Numbered from the stretch's first letter, positions 33,757-43,783 are shown. The stretch: 64,000 bases of DNA from Acetobacteraceae bacterium (GCA_030041375.1 JASHOA010000009.1:44125-108124), one strand, 5' to 3'. Notes: generated by a model from the sequence alone, not told the origin. Numbers and translations are program-made.

Positions 33757-33790
33757 AACGGGGGCCGGGTGACACGGCCCGGCCCCCGTT
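33757..33790 (-). promoter_or_regulatory. Strong intercistronic hairpin between binding-protein and permease genes
   Basis: A 13-bp perfect stem (AACGGGGGCCGGG/CCCGGCCCCCGTT, 8-nt loop) fills the 62-bp gap; no T-run follows. Such structures often shield the upstream message from 3' exonucleases, so that the binding protein outnumbers the membrane parts. Confidence 0.7.
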
Positions 33791-33794
33791 CAGC

Positions 33795-34787
33795 TCATTG
33801 CGCGCCGAGGAACGGCGAGAGCACGTACTTCTTCGGATCGAGCAGGCCGCCCATCTGCGGACTGTCGATGTTGTCCTTGGTGACGACGCTCACGCCGGTA
33901 TCGACGTATTTCGGAAACACCACGCCGTGCGCCGCGGCCAGCGCGTACCACACGCCGGCATAGCCCATCATGTACGGATTCTGCACGATCAGCGCATCGA
34001 TGATGCCGCTCCGCACGAACTTGATTTCCTGGTCCGACGTGTCGAAGGCAACCAGGCAGACCTTGCTGCCGAGCCCCTTCTCGGAGACCGCGGTGCCGGC
34101 GCCGTCGCCCTCCAGCTCGTTGTCGGCGAAGATGCCGACGAGGTCAGGATGCGCGGTCAGCAAATCCTCGGAATCGGAAAGCGCGCGGCTGGCCTCGTTG
34201 TTGCCGACGCGATGCTCGACGATGCTGAGGCCGGGATAGCTCTTCAACTGTTCCACAAATCCCTTGTCGCGGTCGTTCAGCGACTGCGCCCCGGCAAGCG
34301 CGGTGAGGTAGGCGACCTTGCCCGTGTCACCGCCGGTGCGTGCCTTGATGCAGCGCGCCATTTCGATCGCCGCCTTCTGCCCGCCGGTTTCGTTGTTGGT
34401 GGCGAGGAAGGTGACGTAGTTCTTTGTATTGGCATCGGAATCAATAACGACCACCGGGATTCCCGCCTTGGTCGCGGCGTCGACCGGCTGCGCCAGTGCC
34501 TGGGCATTGGTGGCGGCGATGACGATGCCGGTCGGCTTCGCGGCGGTGGCGTTCTCGAGGATCTGCACCTCCTGGGCGACATCAAGCTCGCTCGGCGCAC
34601 CGAGGGTCGCGATGGAGAGGCCGAGATCCTTGGCCGCCTGGCGGGCGCCGTCGAACACCGTGCCCCAGTACTGCGAGGTCGTCGCCTTCACGATGACGTC
34701 GATCTTGGCCTTGGAAAAATCCCCCGCCTGGGCTCCGATCACGGTGCAGCCGAGAGTGGCCGCTGCGATCAGCAGGACTTTTTTCAT
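33795..34787 (-). CDS. Sugar ABC transporter substrate-binding protein (RbsB/FrcB-like)
   Basis: A 330-aa periplasmic protein. A Sec signal (MKKVLLIAAATLGCTVIGAQA) precedes a periplasmic-binding type 1 fold: IDVIVKATTSQYWGTVFDGARQAAKDLG, ILENATAAKPTGIVIAATNAQAL, GIPVVVIDSDANT, and LTAHPDLVGIFADNELEGDGA. These match the pentose/fructose-binding group. GGAGACG precedes the ATG. The ATPase lies upstream and the permease downstream in one operon. The bound sugar is not identifiable by eye. Confidence 0.93.
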   Translation of the reverse strand: MKKVLLIAAATLGCTVIGAQAGDFSKAKIDVIVKATTSQYWGTVFDGARQAAKDLGLSIATLGAPSELDVAQEVQILENATAAKPTGIVIAATNAQALAQPVDAATKAGIPVVVIDSDANTKNYVTFLATNNETGGQKAAIEMARCIKARTGGDTGKVAYLTALAGAQSLNDRDKGFVEQLKSYPGLSIVEHRVGNNEASRALSDSEDLLTAHPDLVGIFADNELEGDGAGTAVSEKGLGSKVCLVAFDTSDQEIKFVRSGIIDALIVQNPYMMGYAGVWYALAAAHGVVFPKYVDTGVSVVTKDNIDSPQMGGLLDPKKYVLSPFLGAQ

Positions 34788-34839
34788 GGATTCGTCTCCT
34801 GTCGGTTGTGGAAGTGGCGGTCTGGACCGCCCTGCTCAT

Positions 34840-35586
34840 TCACTTGCCGGTGAAGCCGGTCATGTATTTGATCAGTTCCTGTTGGTTGGTCTCCTCTGCT
34901 TTGGTCATATGGACGATGCGCCCACGATACATCACCGACACCCGATCGGCGACCTCGAGAATCTCGATCAGGTTGTGGCCGATATAGATGACGCCGACCC
35001 CCTCGGAAGCGAGCCGCCGCGCGAGGCCGATGACGTGCTCGCGCTCCATCACCGCCAGCGCCGCCGTCGGCTCGTCCATGATGACGACCTTGGCCCGCCA
35101 ATAGAGCGCGCGCGCGATCGAGACGGCCTGGCGCTGGCCGCCGGAAAGCCGCGAGACGCTGCGTGCGCGTGGGGGAATCTTGCTTTCGATCCGCGCCAAC
35201 AGGGCGTCGGTTTCCATCCTGATGCGGCGGTTGTCGATGATCGGCAGGAATCCGAACAGATGTTTGACCGGTTCACGACCGAGGAAGATGTTGGCACCGA
35301 CGGACAGCTCGTCGGCAAGCGCCAGATCCTGGTAGACGGTCTCGATGCCGAGCGCACGCGCCTGGCCGGGCGTTTCAACGCGGACCGGCTGGCCTTCGAG
35401 GCGGATTTCGCCGGCATCCGGCCGATAGACGCCGGCAACGTGCTTGATCAGGGTCGATTTGCCGGCGCCATTGTCGCCGACCAGCGCCAGCACCTCGCCG
35501 GCTGCGAGCGACAGATCGACACCGTGCAGCACGTCCACCGGGCCGAAGCTTTTCACCAGGCCTTCGACTTCCAGCAATGGCGCCAC
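34840..35586 (-). CDS. Sugar ABC transporter ATPase, single-domain (FrcA-like)
   Basis: A 248-aa cytoplasmic ATPase with Walker A VGDNGAGKST, Q-loop TVYQDLALAD, signature RLSGGQRQAVSIARAL, Walker B VVIMDEPTAALAV and H-loop YIGHNLIEIL. CUT2 ATPases such as RbsA usually have two ATPase domains in ~500 aa. This one has a single domain, as in the FrcA fructose system, and would work as a homodimer. It is first in the operon. Confidence 0.92.
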   Translation of the reverse strand: MAPLLEVEGLVKSFGPVDVLHGVDLSLAAGEVLALVGDNGAGKSTLIKHVAGVYRPDAGEIRLEGQPVRVETPGQARALGIETVYQDLALADELSVGANIFLGREPVKHLFGFLPIIDNRRIRMETDALLARIESKIPPRARSVSRLSGGQRQAVSIARALYWRAKVVIMDEPTAALAVMEREHVIGLARRLASEGVGVIYIGHNLIEILEVADRVSVMYRGRIVHMTKAEETNQQELIKYMTGFTGK

Positions 35587-35616
35587 TCAAGCGGCCTCCC
35601 CCCGGCACCGCGAGAG

Positions 35617-35646
35617 AGTAGAGGCCGAGTTTCCGCCTGCGGTCAA
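35617..35646 (-). promoter_or_regulatory. Possible promoter of the sugar importer operon
   Basis: On the minus strand TTGACC, 18 bp, TCTACT, starting about 20 bp upstream of a purine-rich leader. The -35 is good and the -10 modest; it is the only pair I see in the 82-bp gap. Confidence 0.35.
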
Positions 35647-35668
35647 CGGGGGCGAGCACGTGACTTGG

Positions 35669-36163
35669 CTAGAGCGCTTCGGCTGCCGCCTTCACCTCCG
35701 CGGCGTGGCCGGGCACCTTAACCTTGCGCCAGACGCGGGCGATCCGGCCGGAACGATCGATCAGGAAGGTCGATCGTTCCATGCCCATGTAGGCCCGGCC
35801 ATACATCGATTTTTCGACCCAGGTTGCGTAGGCGTTCGCCACCGTGTGCCCGGCATCGGAAGCAAGCGGAAACTTGAGCCCGAATTTCTTCGCGAACGCT
35901 TCGATGCGGCCCATCGGGTCGGGCGAGACGCCGATCACCTCGATGCCGACCTTGGCGAGCGCCGCGAGCGCCTCCTGAAAATCGCAGGCCTCGCGCGTGC
36001 AACCCGGCGTGTCGGCCTTGGGATAGAAATAGAGCACGAAGGGGCGGCCGCGCAGCGCTTCGAGACTGACGGTCCGCCCGCCCGACGCCTGCAGAGTGAA
36101 CGCCGGCGCGGTATCGCCCTCGCCGGGCACGGCCGAGGGGGCAGCGGTAGCGGGCGCCTTCAT
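35669..36163 (-). CDS. bcp: Peroxiredoxin, Bcp/PrxQ family
   Basis: 164 aa from the ATG at 36163, which overlaps the glnE stop. It reduces peroxides with a reactive Cys in FYPKADTPGCTREACDFQ; the TPGCTxEACxF wording is that of Bcp, with the second Cys five residues on. The YGRAYMGMERSTFLIDRSG segment is also typical. It is probably cytoplasmic and thioredoxin-dependent. glnE followed by bcp recurs in alphaproteobacteria. Confidence 0.95.
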   Translation of the reverse strand: MKAPATAAPSAVPGEGDTAPAFTLQASGGRTVSLEALRGRPFVLYFYPKADTPGCTREACDFQEALAALAKVGIEVIGVSPDPMGRIEAFAKKFGLKFPLASDAGHTVANAYATWVEKSMYGRAYMGMERSTFLIDRSGRIARVWRKVKVPGHAAEVKAAAEAL

Positions 36164-39129
36164 GATGCGGCTTTCTCCTCGATGGGTCCGACGAGCCGTT
36201 CGAAACTGAGGCGGACGGCCCGACCGCACTCGTCCAAGGTGGCGGATAGCCCGCCCACGTCAAGCACCGCCTCGCCGCTCTCCCGCGCGGCATGGATGAT
36301 GGCGAGAGAGACTGCCTCCGGCAGCGACGCTTTAACGGGGCTGCCGAGAGCCACGCGCAGCATGCCGAGCACGGTGCGGTAGAGGCGTTCGGCGCGCAGC
36401 AGAGCGCGCGCATCCTCGGGCGCAAGGATGTTGGCGGCGGCGAGCCCGGCCAGTGCGGCGCGGGTGGACGTTTGCCAGAGATCCGGCCGCGCCGGGGCGT
36501 GGATCAACTGCAATACCTGGGCGATGAACTCGACCTCCATCAGCCCGCCCGGGCGAAGCCGGATGTCCCACGGGCCGGCGGGCGGCAATTCGCGGGCGAT
36601 GCGGGCGCGCATGGCCGCGGCATCGGCACGGATGCGCACCGCAGGGCCGGCGGCTTCCAGGGCGGAACGGATTGCTCGGGCAATCTCGGCGCGAAAGGCG
36701 GGCGGGCCGGCAACGACGCGGGCACGGGTGAGCACCATCCTCTCCCAGGTCCAGGCGTCGGCGGCGTGATAGCGGCGGAATGAAGAGAGCGAGACGGCGA
36801 CCGGGCCTTTGTTGCCGGAGGGGCGGAGCCGCATGTCCACCGCGAACACCGGGCCCTCGGCACCGGGCGCGGAGAGCGCGGCGACAAAGGCATGCGCGGC
36901 GCGGATGAACCATTCGCTCACCGACAGGCGGCGCTCGCCGCGACTTTCCGAAACCGTGGCGGGATGATCGTAGATCAGCATCAGATCGAGATCGGAGCCG
37001 GCCATCATCTCTCGCCCACCCGCCTTGCCGAGCGCGACCACGGCCATCCGGCCGCGGGGCACGCGGCCGAAGCGGCGGGCGAAGTCGGCGAGTACGCGGG
37101 GCAGCAGCGCCGCTAGTGCAGCATCCGCGAGGTCCGCACGGGCGATGCCGGCCGCATCGGCGTCGAGACGACCCTCGAGAGTGGCGACCGAAATGCGAAA
37201 GCCCTCGGTCTGCACAAAGCTCCTGAGTTCGTTGATGGCTTCCTCGAAATCGCGGATCGGAGCGAGGCGGGCGGCGAGCGCGCGCAGAGGATCGGCCGTC
37301 GCTTCCTGGCGTGCCTCGGCTGGCTCGAGCAAGCCTTCGAGGGCCAGCGGATTGCGCGCCAGATGCTCGGCGAGCGAGGGCGCCGCGCCGAGCACGGCGG
37401 CGATCCGGCCGAGCAACGCCGGGTGGCGCTGGAAGAGGGAGAGAATCTGCACGCCCGAGGGCAGTCGGGAGAGGAAGGCATCGAAGCGGGCGAGCGCTGC
37501 ATCGGGGGCGCGCTGGCGGCCCAACGCGGCGAGGATTGGCGGGAGCAACCGGAGCAGGAGGGCGCGCGCACGCTCCGAGCGGATGGCGCGCAGCCGGCCG
37601 GTCTGCCAGCCCTGCACGAACGAGGCGGCGGCGGGGGGGTTGGCGAAACCGGCCTTGGCCATCGCCTCCAGCGCGGCCGGCGGCAACCCCTTCACGCCAC
37701 GGAGATCGAGCGCCTCCGGCAGCGCCTCGGTTTCGTGCTTCGGCTCGAACATCTCGCGATAGCGGGCCTCTACCCGTTGCAGGTGAGACAGCAGATTCCG
37801 CGCGAAGTGCTCCGCCCCGGCCCCGCCCATGAAGGTTGCGAAACGAGCCACACCTTGAGCGCTCTCGGGAAGGCTATGGGTCTGCCGATCTGCCACCATT
37901 TGCAGCCGATGCTCGACCGTGCGGAGGAAGCGATAGGCAGCAGCGAGGCCCGAGGCAGTGCGCGGGGGAAGCAGCCCGGCGCGCGCCAGCAGTGGCAGCG
38001 CGGCCAGGGTCGCCGGCACACGCAGGCCCGGGTCCCGTCCGCCCCAGATGAGCTGAAGCGTCTGCACGATGAACTCGATCTCGCGGATGCCGCCCGCGCC
38101 GAGTTTCAGATTGTGCCCGGCAAGGCGCCCAAATGGGCCATCCGCCTGCGCGGGCTTGAGCGCGGCCGCCGCGGCAACACGCGCGTCGATACGCCGGCGC
38201 ATCGCATGGATGTCGTCGATGGCAGCGAAATCGAGATAGCGGCGCCAGACGAAGGGGCGAATCTCTTCCAGGAACTCGGCGCCGAGAGCAAGATCACCGG
38301 CGACCGGGCGCGCCTTGAGCATCGCCGCGCGTTCCCAGTTCTGCGCCATGCCTTCATAGTAGGCGAGCGCGGCGGGGAGCGAGACGGCGGGCGGCGTTGC
38401 GACCGGATCGGGGCGGAGGCGCAGATCAATCCGGAACACGTAGCCGTTCGGATCACGCGCTTCCATCAGCGAGGCGAGATCGCGCGCCAGGCGCGCGTGC
38501 ACCGCGCCGGGAACGGCCTCGCCGCGGGTACGGGCGGGATCGAACAACAGGACGAGATCGACATCGCTCGAATAGTTGAGTTCGCGCGCGCCGAGCTTGC
38601 CCATGCCAAGGGCGACGAAACCGCACGCATGGTCTGGGGCTGCGGGATCGGGGAGCACGATCTCGCCGGCGCGGTGCAAGGCAAGGAGAAGATGGCGCGT
38701 CGCGAGCCCGAGCGCCTGCTCGGCGAGAGTCGAAAGCGCGGCGCAAACACGTTCGAGCTTCCAGGTGCCGCCGATATCGGCGATCGCGGTGACGAGCGCG
38801 ACCTGCCGCTTGGCCTGGCGGAGAAGGCCGGCAAGGCGCGGGCGGGCAATGGAGGGATCGGCGGCGGCGAGCGGAGCGAGCGCGGCGGCGAACGCGGCTT
38901 CCGGCCCGCTTTCAACGAACAGGCGAAACGCCGCCGGCTCGCGGAGCGCGAGATCGGAAAGATACGGGCTGTTGCCTCCGAGGGCGGCGAGCAGCGACTG
39001 CACGTCGGGACGGGAGGCGAGCCGGGCCTCGGTGCGGCCGAGCGCGGCGAAGCGCTCGATGAGGCGGTCGCGTGCGCCCGCATCGGCTGGCGGCGGCCAG
39101 TGCTCCGGGAGGTGGAAGGAAGGCGGCAT
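36160..39129 (-). CDS. glnE: Bifunctional glutamine-synthetase adenylyltransferase/adenylyl-removing enzyme
   Basis: 989 aa, a full-length GlnE. It adds or removes AMP on glutamine synthetase according to PII state. Two nucleotidyltransferase cores are visible: the N-terminal one with GMGKLGARELNYSSDVDLVL (~170-190), and the C-terminal one with GKAGGREMMAGSDLDLMLIYD (~700). PII-sensing helices lie between and after them. The start is ATG at 39129. With the sigma-54-driven amt, this window holds two parts of the nitrogen-control circuit, although they are not adjacent. Confidence 0.96.
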   Translation of the reverse strand: MPPSFHLPEHWPPPADAGARDRLIERFAALGRTEARLASRPDVQSLLAALGGNSPYLSDLALREPAAFRLFVESGPEAAFAAALAPLAAADPSIARPRLAGLLRQAKRQVALVTAIADIGGTWKLERVCAALSTLAEQALGLATRHLLLALHRAGEIVLPDPAAPDHACGFVALGMGKLGARELNYSSDVDLVLLFDPARTRGEAVPGAVHARLARDLASLMEARDPNGYVFRIDLRLRPDPVATPPAVSLPAALAYYEGMAQNWERAAMLKARPVAGDLALGAEFLEEIRPFVWRRYLDFAAIDDIHAMRRRIDARVAAAAALKPAQADGPFGRLAGHNLKLGAGGIREIEFIVQTLQLIWGGRDPGLRVPATLAALPLLARAGLLPPRTASGLAAAYRFLRTVEHRLQMVADRQTHSLPESAQGVARFATFMGGAGAEHFARNLLSHLQRVEARYREMFEPKHETEALPEALDLRGVKGLPPAALEAMAKAGFANPPAAASFVQGWQTGRLRAIRSERARALLLRLLPPILAALGRQRAPDAALARFDAFLSRLPSGVQILSLFQRHPALLGRIAAVLGAAPSLAEHLARNPLALEGLLEPAEARQEATADPLRALAARLAPIRDFEEAINELRSFVQTEGFRISVATLEGRLDADAAGIARADLADAALAALLPRVLADFARRFGRVPRGRMAVVALGKAGGREMMAGSDLDLMLIYDHPATVSESRGERRLSVSEWFIRAAHAFVAALSAPGAEGPVFAVDMRLRPSGNKGPVAVSLSSFRRYHAADAWTWERMVLTRARVVAGPPAFRAEIARAIRSALEAAGPAVRIRADAAAMRARIARELPPAGPWDIRLRPGGLMEVEFIAQVLQLIHAPARPDLWQTSTRAALAGLAAANILAPEDARALLRAERLYRTVLGMLRVALGSPVKASLPEAVSLAIIHAARESGEAVLDVGGLSATLDECGRAVRLSFERLVGPIEEKAAS

Positions 39130-39146
39130 GTGAGGACACGCTCGCC

Positions 39147-42100
39147 ATGCTGAAGCGCTCCGGTCAAGTCGCCCGTTGGCTGCTGCACCTGGCCGGGGAG
39201 ATCGTGCTGGGCGTCCTGCTCGTTGTGCTGCTGGCGATCGGAGTGCTCGCCTGGCGGCTGGCCGAGGGGCCGATCGACCTCGGATTCCTTGTCCCGCGGC
39301 TGAGTGCGGCGCTGGAAGGACGTCCGGGCAGCGTGCAGGTGCAGGTTGGGGCGGCGTCGCTGGCCTGGGAAGGGTTCCGGGCGGGAATCGAGAGCCCGCT
39401 CGAGCTGGTGCTCGCCGATGCCGTTCTGACCAGCGGCGACGATTCCGGGCGGGTGACGATCCCGCGCGCAGAAGTCTCGCTCTCCGTGCCGGCCTTGCTG
39501 CTCGGGCGCATCGTGCCGCGGCGGATCGTCATCGAGGCGCCGCGCCTGCACCTCGTACTTGGAAAGACCGGCGGACTTCAGCTCGCATTCGGGGAGCGTC
39601 GTGCGGCGACCGCACCATCACCTGGCACGGCACGGCTCGCAGGCGAGATTCTCGATCAACTTGCTGCCCCACCCGGGAACGATCGAGGCGAGGCCGCGGA
39701 GCGGTTCCCGGCGCTGAGCGAGCTTTCGACGCTGGCGATTCGCGACGCCGATCTGACCGTGGTCGATCAGGAGCTGGGCGTCACCTGGTTCGCGCCCGCC
39801 GCCGGGATCAGGCTCGAGCGCGGCCCGCGCGGCGGGCTTTCGGGCCAGGCGCAGATGGAACTGACGTTGAAAGACCATCCGGCGGTTCTTTCCGTGAAGG
39901 CGGAACTCAAGGCCCATCGAAGCCTGAACATCGTGGCGCATCTTGCGGCCGTGCGGCCTTCGGAACTCGCCGCCCTGGCGCCGGGCCTCGGGCCGCTGGC
40001 GGCGGTGGATGCGCCGGTCAACCTCGAACTCGATCTCGCGTTCGGGGCAAATCTGGAGCTGCAAAATGCGCGGCTGGAGGGGGATGCGGGCGCGGGCCGG
40101 GTGGCATTCGGCGGCGGCAGCGTGCCAATAGAGAGCGGAGTGCTGAAAATTGCCTCGGCCGGTGAGGATGCGCTGACCGTTGAGCGCGCGACGCTGCACC
40201 TTGCCGGGCCCGAAGGCAAAGCCGGCCCGATCCTGAGTGGCAGCGGTTCGGCCCTCCGCGATGCCGATGGCGTCTGGCAGGGTGATCTCGCATTTGCCGT
40301 GGATGCCGTGCCGATGGCGGATCTCGGCCGCTACTGGCCGCCCGATATCGCCCCTGCCGGCAGGCAGTGGGTGACCGAGAACATTACGGGCGGCGTGGCC
40401 GAAAAAGCGCAGGCGGCGGTGCGCTTTGCCTTTTCGCAGCGCGACGATGCGCTGGTGCTGGAGAGCGCATACGGCGTGGTTCCGGCGAGCGGGCTCGTCA
40501 CGCACTGGCTCAGACCGATCCCGCCGCTGACAGACGGAACCGCCACGCTGTCGATCGAAGGTCTCGATGCGATTTCGATTGCGGTGCAGCACGCGTCGGA
40601 AGGCCGCCTGCAAGTCAACGAAGGGACGGTCAGAATCACCGGGCTCGAAGCGAAGGATCAGACCGCGGCGATCACGGCACCGATCTCTGGGCCGCTGCAA
40701 GATGTACTGGCACTGCTTGCGCAACCCCGGCTCGGGCTTCTCTCGCGCCATCCGTTGCCCGTCTCGAAGGTCGAAGGCCACGCCGACGCCATCATTACGA
40801 TTGGGTTTCCACTGCTCACGAATGTGACGATGGATCAGGTGGCGGTGCGTGCGAAATCGACACTGAGCGAGGTGCGGCTTGGAGCTATCGCCGGCGGATT
40901 CGACCTTGCCGCAGGCACATTCAGCCTCGACGCCGATAACGACGGAATGGAGCTTGCGGGTTCGGGTGCGCTCGCCGGCGTTTCGACGCGCCTCCGCTAC
41001 TCGATGGATTTTCGCACCGGTCCGCAAACGGCGGTCAACCAGCGGCTGGAAGCGAATGCGACCGTCACGACAGCGGAACTCGCCGGGCACGGAATCTTCG
41101 ATGCGACCGGGATGATCGACGGCCCGATCGCTCTGGCAGCGGAACTTGCGATCGCGCGCAATGGTGCGACCAGGGCGATGCTGGGTGCCGACCTGACGCA
41201 AGCACTGCTCCGCATCGAACCGCTCGGCTTCGTGAAGCCGCCGGGCGTGGACGCAAGGGCGAGCGCCGAGGTTGCTCTCGCCGGGCAGCGGATCGCAGCC
41301 GTCGATCATTTCGCTTTGACCGGCACGGGGATTTCGCTGACCGGCACGGCAAGCTTTGCGGATGGGCGGCCGAGCTTCATCCGTATCGATCGGGCACAGC
41401 TCGGACGCACCGATGCGAGCGGGTCGGTGCGCTTTCCCGCGCCAGCGCAACCGGTGGCGATTGTTCTCGAAGGCCCCGTGCTCGATCTTTCCGCGAGGTT
41501 CGGCCACGCGGCCCCCGCCAGCGGTGCGGCCGGCCCTGCCCGCAAGCCTGGGGGGAAAAGTCTGCCGTGGGTGCTCGATGCTCGGTTCGGCCGCGTCCTG
41601 CTCGCGAATGGACGAACGCTCACCGATTGCGTGCTCAGGGCACAAAGCGACGGAATGATCATGACGGGCGCGAATCTTGGAGGAAACCTGAGCAAGGGCG
41701 AGCCGCTCTCGCTCACCCTCGCCCGCGACGGGCCCGGGAGGGCGCTCTCGATCACGACTGCCGATGCCGGAGATCTGCTGGCGGCCCTCGACATCACGGA
41801 AAGGATGCACGGCGGCGCACTTTCACTGTCGGCGCACTATGACGATTCTGCCGCCGGGCGGCCGCTCACCGGCACGGCCAATATCTCCAACTTTCGCGTC
41901 AAGGATGCGCCGGCGCTCGGGAGGGTTCTGCAGGCCATGACGCTCTATGGGCTGGTGGACGTTATGTCCGGGCCGGGACTTGCTTTTTCCGAAGCGGTGG
42001 TGCCGTTCGAGTTCACCAGCGATGCCGTGACTTTGAAGGAGGCGCGGGCTTTCAGCTCCTCGCTTGGGCTGACCGCCGATGGAACCATCGATCTTGCTGC

Positions 42101-42326
42101 TCAGACCGCCAGGCTTTCCGGTACCGTCGTGCCCGCCTATTTCTTCAACTCGCTGCTCGGAAGAATCCCCCTGATCGGGCGATTGTTCAGCCCGGAGAAG
42201 GGCAGTGGCCTGTTCGCGGCCACCTACCGCATCGAGGGCCCGCTCGCCGACCCGAGGGTCACCGTCAATCCGCTGGCCGCCCTGACTCCCGGTTTCCTGC
42301 GCGGGCTTTTCCAGATCTTCGATTAG
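39147..42326 (+). CDS. AsmA/DUF3971-like large envelope protein (YhdP/TamB-type lipid-transfer family)
   Basis: 1059 aa from the ATG at 39147. One N-terminal hydrophobic segment (LLHLAGEIVLGVLLVVLLAIGVLAW) anchors a long periplasmic body made of repeating beta segments. The C-terminal ~200 residues match the AsmA-like end: LTGTANISNFRVKDAPALGRVLQAM, GLAFSEAVVPFEF, TLKEARAFSSSLGLTADGTIDL, and the final FFNSLLGRIPLIGRLF. This family is linked to phospholipid movement to the outer membrane. It is divergent from glnE with a very short gap, so their promoters must overlap or lie inside the genes. Confidence 0.85.
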   Translation: MLKRSGQVARWLLHLAGEIVLGVLLVVLLAIGVLAWRLAEGPIDLGFLVPRLSAALEGRPGSVQVQVGAASLAWEGFRAGIESPLELVLADAVLTSGDDSGRVTIPRAEVSLSVPALLLGRIVPRRIVIEAPRLHLVLGKTGGLQLAFGERRAATAPSPGTARLAGEILDQLAAPPGNDRGEAAERFPALSELSTLAIRDADLTVVDQELGVTWFAPAAGIRLERGPRGGLSGQAQMELTLKDHPAVLSVKAELKAHRSLNIVAHLAAVRPSELAALAPGLGPLAAVDAPVNLELDLAFGANLELQNARLEGDAGAGRVAFGGGSVPIESGVLKIASAGEDALTVERATLHLAGPEGKAGPILSGSGSALRDADGVWQGDLAFAVDAVPMADLGRYWPPDIAPAGRQWVTENITGGVAEKAQAAVRFAFSQRDDALVLESAYGVVPASGLVTHWLRPIPPLTDGTATLSIEGLDAISIAVQHASEGRLQVNEGTVRITGLEAKDQTAAITAPISGPLQDVLALLAQPRLGLLSRHPLPVSKVEGHADAIITIGFPLLTNVTMDQVAVRAKSTLSEVRLGAIAGGFDLAAGTFSLDADNDGMELAGSGALAGVSTRLRYSMDFRTGPQTAVNQRLEANATVTTAELAGHGIFDATGMIDGPIALAAELAIARNGATRAMLGADLTQALLRIEPLGFVKPPGVDARASAEVALAGQRIAAVDHFALTGTGISLTGTASFADGRPSFIRIDRAQLGRTDASGSVRFPAPAQPVAIVLEGPVLDLSARFGHAAPASGAAGPARKPGGKSLPWVLDARFGRVLLANGRTLTDCVLRAQSDGMIMTGANLGGNLSKGEPLSLTLARDGPGRALSITTADAGDLLAALDITERMHGGALSLSAHYDDSAAGRPLTGTANISNFRVKDAPALGRVLQAMTLYGLVDVMSGPGLAFSEAVVPFEFTSDAVTLKEARAFSSSLGLTADGTIDLAAQTARLSGTVVPAYFFNSLLGRIPLIGRLFSPEKGSGLFAATYRIEGPLADPRVTVNPLAALTPGFLRGLFQIFD

Positions 42327-42415
42327 CCCGCGATCGCCCGAGGCAGGATCGCCGGAAAGCGTGGATCGCACTCTCGAACCGATGCAGCCGGGGCATGGCC
42401 GCGCCGGCCGGCCGG

Positions 42416-43783
42416 TTACCTCGAGGGGCTTGCGCCCCCCGCACTCGCCGCGGCGCCGCCGGGGCCGGCTTGCGGCGACGGGTTGACCGCGGCCGAACTG
42501 GAGGCCGGATGCTTCACCATCTGCGGCTCGAGAACGCGCAAAACCGCTCCATAAAGACCGGCGATGTTGTTGTTGGCGGTGGCGCTGTTCTGGGCGATGA
42601 CCACGATCATGTCGTCCCCCGCACGGCGGGCCCACAAGACCTCGTAGCCGAACGTCTCGCCTTCGTAGGCCCAGAGCGGTTTTCCGGTCAGGTCAAGCCA
42701 GTCCTGGGCGATGCCCAGCGAGTAGCCCTGCGGATCGGCCGGCGAGGTCGCCGCGATCGGCCGCCCAGAAGCCTCCGAGACGAGCGCGAACAGCTCGGCT
42801 TTCTGGCGCGGCGGCAGCAGCGTGTCGCTGAACAGCGCCCTGATCCAGCGGGTCACGTCGGGCAGGCTGGCGATGATGCCGCCATCGCCCCTGGTATTCG
42901 ATTGGTTGATGGTCTTCACGTCCTGCCCGAGCAGTGCATCGAGCGGCCATTCGGCGCATGGCGGGGCGACCTTCGCGATGCTTCTGCACAGGGATTGTTC
43001 CGCGTATCCGCTGGCCATGCGAGCGAGCACCCGGGCCGGCGGCACCTTTGGCTCGTAGTATGCCGCGTGCAATCCCAGCGGCTCGAACAGCTGCGTCCTG
43101 AGTGCATCGGCGAACGACATGCCGCCGGCCTTTTCGATGATCATCGCGGCCAGCACATAATTGGTGTTGATGTACCGCCAGGGCCGCCCGGCAGCAGCCG
43201 TGCCGGGATAGGAATAGCCCACCAGTTGCCCGGTCGTGAATGTCCGGTGGATATCCGCGACCAGGTCCTTCTGATAGGCCTTGCTCAATGCGTACTCGGT
43301 GGTACGGGCCGCCGTCATGTTGAGGAGCTGCTCGATGGTGACGGACGACCACGCCGGATACTGCGGCAGCCACTTGCCGAGCGTGTCGTGGATATTCAGC
43401 TTGCCCGCCGCCTCGAGCTTGAGGATCAGCACTGCGGTGAAGCTCTTGGTGATGCTGCCGATCTGGAACAGCGTGTCGGGGCAGATTGGCCGCCCATGCT
43501 GAAACGAGGTACTGCCGCTCGCGACATCGAACGTGGGTCCGCCGGCTGACAGGCTTACATGCAGGCTGACGCCGGAGAAACCGTCCGCCCGCTGGTGCTG
43601 GGCGCTGTAGGCATCGAGCGCCTGCTGCAGGGCGGGATAGCGAGGGTCGCTGTGGCTGGCGGCAAGCCGGTCTTGCAGGCTGGGGCACTGGGCCTCGACC
43701 GGGCGCGTGCCCGCACAGGCCAGGCCGAGGATCAGTGCGGCAAGGCCGACGGCTCGCACGACAAACGATGATTTCGTTTGCAT
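42416..43783 (-). CDS. Exported serine hydrolase (class C beta-lactamase/esterase family)
   Basis: A 455-aa protein with a signal peptide (VVRAVGLAALILGLACAGTRPVEA). The penicillin-binding-type active site is visible: SxxK in QIGSITKSFTAVL and YxN in RYINTNYVL; the third motif near the C-terminus (YEGETFGYEV) is not a clean KTG. This favours an esterase or D-aminopeptidase-like enzyme over a resistance beta-lactamase. The C-terminus is a low-complexity Pro/Ala/Gly tail. It is a single gene, convergent with the AsmA-like gene. Confidence 0.88.
   Translation of the reverse strand: MQTKSSFVVRAVGLAALILGLACAGTRPVEAQCPSLQDRLAASHSDPRYPALQQALDAYSAQHQRADGFSGVSLHVSLSAGGPTFDVASGSTSFQHGRPICPDTLFQIGSITKSFTAVLILKLEAAGKLNIHDTLGKWLPQYPAWSSVTIEQLLNMTAARTTEYALSKAYQKDLVADIHRTFTTGQLVGYSYPGTAAAGRPWRYINTNYVLAAMIIEKAGGMSFADALRTQLFEPLGLHAAYYEPKVPPARVLARMASGYAEQSLCRSIAKVAPPCAEWPLDALLGQDVKTINQSNTRGDGGIIASLPDVTRWIRALFSDTLLPPRQKAELFALVSEASGRPIAATSPADPQGYSLGIAQDWLDLTGKPLWAYEGETFGYEVLWARRAGDDMIVVIAQNSATANNNIAGLYGAVLRVLEPQMVKHPASSSAAVNPSPQAGPGGAAASAGGASPSR

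Noticed and set aside
37363..39153. 596-codon plus-strand frame opposite glnE
   Set aside because: Composition is Arg/Gly/Glu-rich shadow coding; glnE motifs on the other strand are unambiguous.
42416..43783. Calling the serine hydrolase an antibiotic-resistance beta-lactamase
   Set aside because: SxxK and YxN are present but the KTG motif is not clean; many esterases share this fold.
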